Below are positions 24,860-32,495 of a stretch of 64,000 nt of DNA, one piece after another; position 1 is the first letter of the stretch; each line of letters begins with the position of its first letter. The position numbers and the translations under genes were made by a program. The notes under the pieces are model-generated. The model made no database searches. It worked only from the letters and a program-made list of their open reading frames with translations, and was not told where the DNA came from. The stretch is from an uncultured Parabacteroides sp. (GTDB lineage: Bacteria > Bacteroidota > Bacteroidia > Bacteroidales > Tannerellaceae). Location of the stretch: assembly GCA_934718155.1 (NCBI GenBank), contig CAKUZF010000013.1, positions 5,100-69,099 on the forward strand. The letters are read 5' to 3'.

Positions 24860-26717
24860 TGTTTGGCAAAATTACAGCATTCACTATCGACTCCTCCAAG
24901 GCCTTATCGGCCTCGCTGATCTCCCCTTTCAGGTATTTCTCCAACATCAACCTTCCAATCGGCACGGCATAAGTCGCACCAAAGCCCGCATTCTCCACAA
25001 ATACGGAAATCGCCACCTTAGCCCCATGATAAGGCGCAAAGCCCATGAAGATGGAATGGTCCTTTCCATGCGGATTCTCCGCCGTGCCCGTTTTGCCGCA
25101 AACCTCGATATCGGGGAGGTCGGCGCGTCGGCAGGTCGCGCCCCAAGGCGAGCCAGCCACGGCACCACGCATACCATCGGCCACATAATTATAATAATGC
25201 GGCTCAATTGAAGTGTAGCGCTTATTGGTATAAAGCGTGTCCAGGGGAACATCTTGTATCTCCTTCACAACGTGAGGTGTCACAAAATAGCCCCGGTTCG
25301 CAATCGTAGCCGCCAGGTTGCAAATCTGCAATGGGGTAGCCAAAATCTCACCCTGGCCAATCGCGATCGAGATTACCGTGCTGGAATTCCAACGGCCCTT
25401 ATAATATTTGTCGTAGAACTTACTGTTAGGCACGAAGCCACGCTTCTCGCCCGGCAGATCGACGCCCAACTTATAGCCATACCCCATCGACACCATGTGG
25501 TTCTTCCACACATCGAAAGCCTCCTGCACAGACGGATAGCGTTTGCGACTGTCGATCATGTCGTGCAGGCCCCAAGGAAAGAAGGAGTTGCACGAGGTGG
25601 CTAAAGCGCCCACCAAAGGGAGCGGCGAGGGATGACCGTGGCAAGCAGGCTTTCCACCTCTGAAGGTGTAGCCATGGGCGCACGTATAGGTCGTCTCAGG
25701 CGTAATCACCCCCTCCTGCAAGAAAATCAGGCCTTGCGTAGGCTTAAACGTAGAACCCGGAGGATATTGCGCCATCAGCGGACGATTGAAAAGCGGCTTC
25801 AGGGGATCCTTCTGCAAAGCCGCGAAGTTCTTGCCTCGCTGCCTACCGATCAAGATACTGGGGTCGTAGGTGGGCGCCGACACCATACAGAGAATCTCGC
25901 CCGTCTCCGGCTCAATCATCACGATACCGCCCAGCTTGTTCTTCATCAGCTTCTCGCCATAGGCCTGCAACTCCATGTCGATAGAAAGCTTCAAGTTCTT
26001 GCCCGACTCGGCGGGCACATCGTGCAATCCCTCCTCATAGCGCCCCTTGATGCGGCCATGCGCATCGCGAAGCAAGATCTCCACCCCTTTCACGCCGCGT
26101 AGGTAGCGCTCGTAGGATTGCTCTATGCCAGTACGGCCTGAGTAGTCGCCCTGCGTATAGTAGGGGTCGTTCTCGATGTCCTTCCGATTCACCTCGCCGA
26201 TATTACCCAACATCAACGCCGCATTGGGATACTCATACTGGCGAATGGTTCTATTCTGGATGTAGAAGCCCGGAAACTTATAAAGCTTCTCCTGCAAAAC
26301 GCCATACTCCTGCGCCGACAACTGGGTCATAAAGACCTGCGGCACATAGGAGGAATAGCCCGGATTCAATCGTCTATTCTTGATGTCGGCAATACGCTTC
26401 ACAAACTGCTCATGCGTGATTCCTAAGATATGGCAGAAATCCAAGGTGTCGAACGGCTGCACCTCGCGCATCACCAGCATCACGTCGTAGGCCGGCTGGT
26501 TATACACCAACAGACGGCCCGTTCGGTCGTACATCATCCCTCGCGAGGGGTAGAGCGTTTTCTTCAGAAAGGCGTTGCTATCGGCCCACGCCTTATAGTC
26601 GTTCTCTACGACCTGCAAGAAAAACAGGCGGATGATGAAGATCGCCACCAACGCTATCACCGCGCCTCCCAACACATAGCGGCGCGACTCCAACTCAAAC
26701 TTAGTCTTATTCTCCAA
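24849..26717 (-). CDS. mrdA: Penicillin-binding protein 2 (elongasome transpeptidase)
   Basis: PBP2 cross-links side-wall peptidoglycan in the periplasm together with RodA. The 622 residues contain an N-terminal membrane anchor (YVLGGAVIALVAIFIIRLFFLQ), the pedestal domain (SRGMMYDRTGRLLVYNQPAYDV) and the transpeptidase domain with SxxK (PGSTFK, Ser322 and Lys325), SxN (SCNSFF) and KTG (CGKTGTAEN, Lys542). All catalytic residues are present. It overlaps mreD by 11 bp and rodA by 11 bp, so the three are clearly one transcription unit. Confidence 0.96.
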   Translation of the reverse strand: MENKTKFELESRRYVLGGAVIALVAIFIIRLFFLQVVENDYKAWADSNAFLKKTLYPSRGMMYDRTGRLLVYNQPAYDVMLVMREVQPFDTLDFCHILGITHEQFVKRIADIKNRRLNPGYSSYVPQVFMTQLSAQEYGVLQEKLYKFPGFYIQNRTIRQYEYPNAALMLGNIGEVNRKDIENDPYYTQGDYSGRTGIEQSYERYLRGVKGVEILLRDAHGRIKGRYEEGLHDVPAESGKNLKLSIDMELQAYGEKLMKNKLGGIVMIEPETGEILCMVSAPTYDPSILIGRQRGKNFAALQKDPLKPLFNRPLMAQYPPGSTFKPTQGLIFLQEGVITPETTYTCAHGYTFRGGKPACHGHPSPLPLVGALATSCNSFFPWGLHDMIDSRKRYPSVQEAFDVWKNHMVSMGYGYKLGVDLPGEKRGFVPNSKFYDKYYKGRWNSSTVISIAIGQGEILATPLQICNLAATIANRGYFVTPHVVKEIQDVPLDTLYTNKRYTSIEPHYYNYVADGMRGAVAGSPWGATCRRADLPDIEVCGKTGTAENPHGKDHSIFMGFAPYHGAKVAISVFVENAGFGATYAVPIGRLMLEKYLKGEISEADKALEESIVNAVILPNNAL

Positions 26718-27228
26718 TTTTCTGAATGTCTATCAAATTGAATGCCTCAACAGTACAGATCAAAAGCGTAGTCATAACCACACTTGAAAAAATACGCACG
26801 ACCAGGAAAAGAGGGTCGAACAACGTCAACGATTCAATGAGAAACAGAGCGACATGATGCAACACGACAAACGTAAGCACATACTTAAAGAAGCCTCCAT
26901 AGCCAAACACCCGGTAAGAGGGATAAATGCCCTCAGGCAAATCCTTGCCCATATACATCTGGATGAGCACCTCGCGGAAAAATCCCGCCAAGGTGCACGC
27001 AAAGGCATGCATACCGGGAGTGTTGCCGAAAATATCAATCAGCAATCCGGCGAAGAATGCCAGCAAAAGCTGCTCCTCACGCGACTCTCCTACAGGCAAC
27101 TTGATGATCACATACAGATACAGGAAGGGAGTGGCCATGCGCAAGAAGTGGATGTTGTTCAAGAGCAAGACTTGAACCAACACAAAGATCACCATCAAGA
27201 TCGCACTACGCAGTATATTGTTAATCAT
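26707..27228 (-). CDS. mreD: Rod shape-determining membrane protein MreD
   Basis: The 173-residue protein is almost entirely hydrophobic with about five or six membrane helices, as expected for MreD, which links MreC to the cytoplasmic elongasome. Sequence identity within this family is low, so the call rests on size, topology, motifs such as FLYLYVIIKLPVGESREEQLLLAFFAGLLID and, mainly, its fixed place between mreC and PBP2. It overlaps mreC by 8 bp. Confidence 0.9.
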   Translation of the reverse strand: MINNILRSAILMVIFVLVQVLLLNNIHFLRMATPFLYLYVIIKLPVGESREEQLLLAFFAGLLIDIFGNTPGMHAFACTLAGFFREVLIQMYMGKDLPEGIYPSYRVFGYGGFFKYVLTFVVLHHVALFLIESLTLFDPLFLVVRIFSSVVMTTLLICTVEAFNLIDIQKIGE

Positions 27229-28078
27229 TCTTTCTTGCCTCTCGCTCTACGTCCAACTGCTCCTGTTGGAGGAAATTCTTAATAATCCGTACATGGTTCA
27301 ACGCGTGGAAGTCGGCGGCCAAGCGCACTTGCAGCGCATAGAAGTTGTCGTCGTGCTGCTTCGCATACTCCTCAACGATGCCCACAATCAGCCCTGCCGG
27401 GAACACAGCGGAATAGCCGCTCGTAACAATCGTATCGCCTCGCTGAAACTCCACATGGCGTGGCAGCTCCTCCAGCGTAGCATATTGTGTATCTCTTCCA
27501 TTCCAGCTCAACGAGCCGAAATAACTGCTTCCTAACACCTTACAGCTGAGCCTCATCTTCGGGTTCAGCAAAGGAATGATCACGGCGAAATGGTCGGAAA
27601 CGGTGGAGACGATACCCACCACTCCACGCTCGGAGACCACGCCCATATCCGGCATGACGCCATCCAGCCGTCCTTTATCGATCGTGATGTAATTAGATAA
27701 ATGCGAAACACTGTTGTTCACAACCTGAGCCACGACAAAGGAATAAGGAAACTCTGGCGTGATCGAGTCGGCGGCAAATCCCTTGAACAGCATCGTGTCG
27801 GCCATATACGCATCCAACCTGTCTTGCAAGTCGAGCATCTGCGCCTCCAGCTGTCCGTTTCGTTCGAGCAGTTCCTTGTTGATCTCTCGGAGATGCAGAT
27901 ACGAGGTCACCTCTCCCGATACAGAAGACACGCTACCCGCCACCACATTTGCGGAACTAAACAGCACATTGCGCTGATAAGCGTTATTCCGATAGATCAA
28001 CGTCAATGAAACAGCCAATAGTGCCACAAACAGGAACCAATGACTTTTTCGAACCAGAAACTCAAGCAGTTTTCGCAC
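27221..28078 (-). CDS. mreC: Rod shape-determining protein MreC
   Basis: The 285-residue protein has one N-terminal membrane helix (SHWFLFVALLAVSLTLIY), a coiled coil (LREINKELLERNGQLEAQMLDLQ) and the periplasmic double beta-barrel with NYITIDKGRLDGVMPDMGVV and GDTIVTSGYSAVFPAGLIVG, the usual MreC signature. It activates PBP2-RodA in the periplasm. A 120-bp gap separates it from mreB; a small inverted repeat of GAATTT words lies in that gap, but no clear terminator, so read-through from mreB is likely. Confidence 0.95.
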   Translation of the reverse strand: MRKLLEFLVRKSHWFLFVALLAVSLTLIYRNNAYQRNVLFSSANVVAGSVSSVSGEVTSYLHLREINKELLERNGQLEAQMLDLQDRLDAYMADTMLFKGFAADSITPEFPYSFVVAQVVNNSVSHLSNYITIDKGRLDGVMPDMGVVSERGVVGIVSTVSDHFAVIIPLLNPKMRLSCKVLGSSYFGSLSWNGRDTQYATLEELPRHVEFQRGDTIVTSGYSAVFPAGLIVGIVEEYAKQHDDNFYALQVRLAADFHALNHVRIIKNFLQQEQLDVEREARKND

Positions 28079-28198
28079 CCAAACAACAGCAATTTTGAAT
28101 TTTGAACGCTGAATTCCGGATGATTAGTCCATCCTAACACATCCAAAATTCCTCATTCAAAACTCATCTATTATATAATCGGCGGCCTACCCGCCCTC

Positions 28199-29218
28199 TT
28201 ATCGTATTAAGAAATTGAACTTCTCAATATTCTTCAAGGCGATACCCGTGCCTTTCGCCACAGCATGAAGGGGATCCTCGGCGATGTGGAACTGAATGTT
28301 CATCTTGTCGCGCAAGCGCTTATCCAAGCCGCGCAACATCGCACCGCCACCAGCCAGATAGATACCGTTCTTCACGATGTCGGCATACAATTCAGGCGGG
28401 GTTTGCTCTAAGGCGCTCAAGATAGCCGCCTCGATCTTCGAGATCGACTTGTCTAAGCAATGCGCAATCTCCTGGTAGGAAACAGCCACCTCCATCGGCA
28501 ACGCCGTCATCTGGTTCGGGCCATGCACGATGTAATCCTCGGGAGCCTCCTCCAAGACCGTCAGGGCAGAACCCACATTGATCTTGATACGCTCCGCCAT
28601 ACGCTCGCTCACCTTCACGTTGTGCTGGCGGCGCATATACTCAACGATGTCGGCCGTCAGGTCGTCGCCAGCCATACGGATCGACTTGTTGGAGACGATG
28701 CCGCCCAGCGAGATCACGGCGATCTCCGTCGTACCGCCACCTATATCCACGATCATGTTACCCTCTGGAGCCAACACGTCGATGCCTACGCCGATCGCTG
28801 CGGCCATCGGCTCAAACACCATATAAACATCTCTTCCGCCCGCATGCTCGGCAGAGTCGCGCACGGCACGAATCTCCACCTCGGTGCTACCCGAAGGAAT
28901 GCCAATCACCATTCTCAACGAAGGCGCAAACCACCTACGCTTGCTGCTTGCCATCTTGATCAAGCCACGCATCATCTGCTCCGCCGCATAGAAGTCGGCG
29001 ATCACGCCCTCTCGCAAGGGCCTGACCGTCCGGATATTCTTATGCGTCTTCTCATACATCTCGCGTGCGATCTTACCAACGGCCAATACCTTATCCGATC
29101 GTGCATCCAAAGCTACCACAGAGGGTTCGTCGACCACGATCTTATCGTTGCAGGTAATGATCGTGTTGGCCGTACCCAAATCCATGGCGATCTCTTGTGT
29201 AAAAGAAAACAATCCCAT
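28199..29218 (-). CDS. mreB: Actin-like rod shape protein MreB
   Basis: MreB forms membrane-bound filaments that position the wall elongation machinery. The 339-residue product shows the actin-fold motifs: phosphate 1 MDLGTANTIITC, the phosphate 2 region IVDIGGGTTEIAVISLGG, and the adenosine-binding GIYLAGGGAMLRGLD near the C-terminus. It begins the rod cluster and lies 42 bp downstream of purH on the same strand; whether purH and mreB share a transcript is not clear from the sequence. Confidence 0.97.
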   Translation of the reverse strand: MGLFSFTQEIAMDLGTANTIITCNDKIVVDEPSVVALDARSDKVLAVGKIAREMYEKTHKNIRTVRPLREGVIADFYAAEQMMRGLIKMASSKRRWFAPSLRMVIGIPSGSTEVEIRAVRDSAEHAGGRDVYMVFEPMAAAIGVGIDVLAPEGNMIVDIGGGTTEIAVISLGGIVSNKSIRMAGDDLTADIVEYMRRQHNVKVSERMAERIKINVGSALTVLEEAPEDYIVHGPNQMTALPMEVAVSYQEIAHCLDKSISKIEAAILSALEQTPPELYADIVKNGIYLAGGGAMLRGLDKRLRDKMNIQFHIAEDPLHAVAKGTGIALKNIEKFNFLIR

Positions 29219-29260
29219 TCTTCGTCCTAACTTATATATATGTATAGTAACCTAAATAAA

Positions 29261-30784
29261 TTAATGCTTGAAATGACGTACACCCGTCTTCACCATAGCC
29301 AAGTTATGCTGGTTGCAATACTCCACCGACAAGTCATCCTTGATAGAGCCGCCCGGCTGAATGACAGCCGTAATACCCGCCTTATCGGCGATCTCCACAC
29401 AATCAGGGAAGGGGAAGAAGGCGTCAGAAGCCATCACCGCACCATTTAGGTCGAAGCCGAAACTCTTCGCCTTCTCGATGGCCTGCTTCAACGAGTCTAC
29501 ACGCGAGGTCTGACCTACTCCGCTTGCGCAAAGCTGCTTGTTCTTAGCCAACGTGATCGCATTGCTCTTGCTGTGCTTAACAATCTTGTTGGCAAACAGC
29601 ATATCCTCCACCTCAGTAGCGGTCGGACGCTTCTCCGACATCTGCTCCAAGTCGGCCTCGGTTTGGATGCTCAAGTCTCTCTCCTGCACCAAAACGCCAT
29701 TCAGCAGCGAGCGATATTGCGTCGTGCTGCTCTTACCCGCCTTGCGGACCAAGATGATGCGGTTCTTCTTCTGCTTCAACACTTCTAACGCCTCAGGCTC
29801 GTAAGCCGGAGCGATAATCACCTCGAAGAAGATCTTGTTGATCTCCTCGGCAGCCTCCTTCGTGATGGCGGTGTTCGTCACCAAGATACCACCGAAAGCG
29901 GAAACCGGGTCGCCCGCCAAGGCGTCCTTCCAAGCCTCCAGCACGTTACCGCGCGAAGCGATGCCGCAAGCGTTGTTGTGCTTCAAGATGGCGAAAGTCA
30001 ACTCGTCGAACTCGTCGATCAGATTCACTGCCGCATCCACGTCCAACAGGTTGTTGTAGGAAATCTCCTTACCATGCACCTGCTCGAACATCTCGTTGAA
30101 TTTGCCATAGAACTTAGCCGCCTGGTGAGGGTTCTCGCCATAACGCAAGTGCATCGGGCAATCCACCGTAGCACGGAAATGCGAGCCCTGACGGTCGTCG
30201 AAATAGTTAAAGATCGCGCTGTCATAGCCCGAAGAAACAGCGAAAGCCTCCTTGGCGAACCACTTGCGCTCCTCCAAGGTCGTCTCAGCGCCCTTCTCTT
30301 GCAGCAGATGCAACAAAGGCTGATACTGCGCCTTCGAAGCCACGATCACTACATCCTTGAAATTCTTCGCTGCCGCACGGATCAGCGAAATACCACCTAT
30401 ATCGATCTTCTCAATAATTGCCTGCTCTTCTGCGCCAGAAGCAACGGTCTCCTCAAACGGATAAAGATCAACAATCACCAAGTCGATCTCCGGAATCTCA
30501 TATTGCGCCAATTGCTGCTGGTCGGTCTCATTGTCGCGACGAGCCAAGATACCCCCAAACACCTTCGGGTGAAGCGTCTTCACACGACCACCCAAGATGG
30601 AAGGATAAGAGGTCAAATCCTCAACCGCATCGCATGGCAAGCCTAACGACTCGATAAAAGATTGAGTACCACCTGTCGACACGAAGCTAACCCCTTCGCT
30701 ATGCAGTTTTTTTAAGATCTCATCCAGCCCGTCTTTGTGGAACACAGAGACCAAGGCTCTTTTCATACGTTTCGTTGCTACCAT
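29261..30784 (-). CDS. purH: Bifunctional AICAR transformylase / IMP cyclohydrolase
   Basis: PurH catalyses the last two steps of de novo IMP synthesis: formylation of AICAR with 10-formyl-tetrahydrofolate, then ring closure. The N-terminal MGS-like cyclohydrolase domain shows FVSTGGTQSFIESLG and TSYPSILGGRVKTLHPKVFGGILARRD. The C-terminal AICARFT domain shows LRYGENPHQAAKFYG, KHNNACGIA, FGGILVTNTAIT and SDAFFPFPDCVE. The start MVATKRMKR at 30784 (507 residues) was chosen because homology begins there and a perfect -7 box lies at 30816-30823; the longer frame would overlap it. Confidence 0.96.
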   Translation of the reverse strand: MVATKRMKRALVSVFHKDGLDEILKKLHSEGVSFVSTGGTQSFIESLGLPCDAVEDLTSYPSILGGRVKTLHPKVFGGILARRDNETDQQQLAQYEIPEIDLVIVDLYPFEETVASGAEEQAIIEKIDIGGISLIRAAAKNFKDVVIVASKAQYQPLLHLLQEKGAETTLEERKWFAKEAFAVSSGYDSAIFNYFDDRQGSHFRATVDCPMHLRYGENPHQAAKFYGKFNEMFEQVHGKEISYNNLLDVDAAVNLIDEFDELTFAILKHNNACGIASRGNVLEAWKDALAGDPVSAFGGILVTNTAITKEAAEEINKIFFEVIIAPAYEPEALEVLKQKKNRIILVRKAGKSSTTQYRSLLNGVLVQERDLSIQTEADLEQMSEKRPTATEVEDMLFANKIVKHSKSNAITLAKNKQLCASGVGQTSRVDSLKQAIEKAKSFGFDLNGAVMASDAFFPFPDCVEIADKAGITAVIQPGGSIKDDLSVEYCNQHNLAMVKTGVRHFKH

Positions 30785-30815
30785 TTCTTCTATCTGATTT
30801 TTATGTTTTAAAGCA

Positions 30816-30823
30816 CAAAAGTA
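30816..30823 (-). promoter_or_regulatory. -7 promoter box for purH
   Basis: The minus strand reads TACTTTTG (consensus), 31 bp before the chosen ATG. No PurR-like operator or purine riboswitch was recognised upstream. Confidence 0.6.
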
Positions 30824-30935
30824 GTATTTATTTCGCAATCCATAATGATATTTCCGAAAAACATGTTATAAGTGCACTTTTTCGTCTATATTATCCCTAT
30901 ATTTACGCCCTCAAAAAAAGAAAACAGCGACGAAA

Positions 30936-32204
30936 ATGATAGAAAATACAAGAATCGGGGTTATCGGCTTGGGCTATGTGGGCCTCCCCTTAGCCTGCCT
31001 GTTTGCTCGTTTGTACAAAGTGAAGGGCTTCGACTGCAACGAGCAGAAAGTAAAGAGACTGCTAACTGCCAAAGACGACACCTGCGAGGTGGACGACAAC
31101 ACGCTCAAAACGCTACTCAGCAGCGGCATGCATCTGACGGCTAAGGCCGAAGACTTGCAGGATTGCAATGTCTATATCGTCTGTGTCCCCACCCCCGTGG
31201 ATGCCGACAACAACCCCGATCTCACCCCGCTTATAGAGGCGAGTAAAACCGTGGGCAGCCTGCTGAAGAAGGGCGACATCGTCATCTACGAATCGTCGGT
31301 CTATCCCGGCTGCACTGAAAACGACTGCATACCGGTGCTTGCCACCGAGTCAAAACTGGAATACAACAAAGATTTCTTCGCAGGCTATTCGCCCGAACGC
31401 ATCAACCCCGGAGACAAGCAGCACACCGTCGAGAACATCACGAAGATCGTTTCGGGCTCTACGCCCCAAACGGCCGACTTCGTAGAAAAGCTCTATGGCT
31501 CCGTGCTGAAACGCGGCACCTGCAAGGCCTCCTCCATCAAGGTGGCGGAGGCTGCCAAGGTGGTGGAGAACACACAGCGCGATGTCAACATCGCCTTGAT
31601 GAACGAGCTGTGTACGATCTTCCGCGCCATGGGCATCAGCACGACCGAAGTGCTGAGATGCGCCGCCACGAAGTGGAACTTCGTCAACGTACGCCCCGGC
31701 CTCGTAGGAGGCCATTGCATCGGAGTGGACCCCTATTACCTGATTCATGGCGCATGGGCTCACAAGGTCTATCCCCGCCTGATCATGGAGTCGAGAACCA
31801 TCAACGAGAATATGGGGCGGTTCATCGCCGAGGCACTCGTGAAATACATGATCCTGCGGCGCATCTATGTGGCAGATTCGAACATACTCATCTTAGGCAT
31901 GGCGTTCAAGGCCAACTGTCCCGACACCCGCAACACCAAAGTGAAAGACATCTACGAATTCCTGACGGCACTAACCGACCATGTCTCGATCTACGACCCG
32001 CTGGTGAATCGCAGCGACGTTGAGCGTCACTACGGCATAAGCCTGCTCGAAAAGCAAGAGCTGCGCCACGAATCGTTCGATGCCATCATCCTTTGCGTAG
32101 CGCACAAGGAATTCATGGACATGGATTTGAGGGCATTGCTAAAACCCAACGGCCTTATTTTCGATGCGATGAACGTGCTGCCCGACGCAGATTACTACCT
32201 GTAG
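30936..32204 (+). CDS. Nucleotide-sugar dehydrogenase (UDP-N-acetyl-hexosaminuronate forming, TviB/WbpO-like)
   Basis: This cytoplasmic NAD-dependent enzyme oxidises a UDP-hexose or UDP-N-acetylhexosamine at C6 to a uronate for capsule or O-polysaccharide. The 422-residue protein has the Rossmann motif IGVIGLGYVGLPLA, VCVPTPVD, ESSVYPGCTE, GYSPERINPGD, the central KVVENTQRDVNIALMNEL helix and the catalytic Cys261 in GLVGGHCIGVDPYY. The SPERINPGD and GVDPYYL forms favour the TviB/WbpO (UDP-GlcNAc/GalNAc) group over UDP-glucose dehydrogenase. No other polysaccharide genes flank it; downstream is an 11-bp repeat array and then an apparent insertion region. Confidence 0.9.
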   Translation: MIENTRIGVIGLGYVGLPLACLFARLYKVKGFDCNEQKVKRLLTAKDDTCEVDDNTLKTLLSSGMHLTAKAEDLQDCNVYIVCVPTPVDADNNPDLTPLIEASKTVGSLLKKGDIVIYESSVYPGCTENDCIPVLATESKLEYNKDFFAGYSPERINPGDKQHTVENITKIVSGSTPQTADFVEKLYGSVLKRGTCKASSIKVAEAAKVVENTQRDVNIALMNELCTIFRAMGISTTEVLRCAATKWNFVNVRPGLVGGHCIGVDPYYLIHGAWAHKVYPRLIMESRTINENMGRFIAEALVKYMILRRIYVADSNILILGMAFKANCPDTRNTKVKDIYEFLTALTDHVSIYDPLVNRSDVERHYGISLLEKQELRHESFDAIILCVAHKEFMDMDLRALLKPNGLIFDAMNVLPDADYYL

Positions 32205-32495
32205 CCGCATCCCCGCGAAACAGCTGTTTTCAAGCAGACATGCGCCCTTGCTGCTCCGAGGCTGCACCAAGAACCAAGTATCAGGCTGGAGGGGCGCTGC
32301 TCTAAGGCTGCTCCGAGGTTGCTCCGAGGTTGCTCTAATGTTTCTCTAATCTAGGGTTAGAGAAACGTTAGAGAAAGATTAGAGAAACGATAGAGCTCGA
32401 TTAGAGCTACAGCGCAGCAGTTTCAGTGCTGGTATCAAGTTCTAATATAGATAATAGTATAGAATAATTAACAATCAATAATAAAACCTACGACT
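32205..32495. other. Intergenic region dominated by an 11-bp phased repeat array
   Basis: No gene is visible. The stretch holds the repeat array at 32251-32417 and then an AT-rich leader (32440-32495) before the GH36 gene. No consensus -7 box was found in that leader, in contrast to most genes of this window. Confidence 0.6.
32251..32417. repeat. 11-bp phased repeat array, direct then inverted (copy A)
   Basis: From 32297 the sequence divides into eleven consecutive 11-bp units. The first five are direct (core CTCTAA or CTCCGA at 32300, 32311, 32322, 32333 and 32344). Then come five inverted units (core TTAGAG or ATAGAG at 32357, 32368, 32379, 32390 and 32401) with no loss of phase. A slightly out-of-phase unit CTGCTCCGAGG lies at 32251. 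The central part folds into a 17-bp stem with one G-T pair (32333-32349 with 32357-32373, 7-nt loop). No T-run follows, so it is not a standard terminator. Confidence 0.88.
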
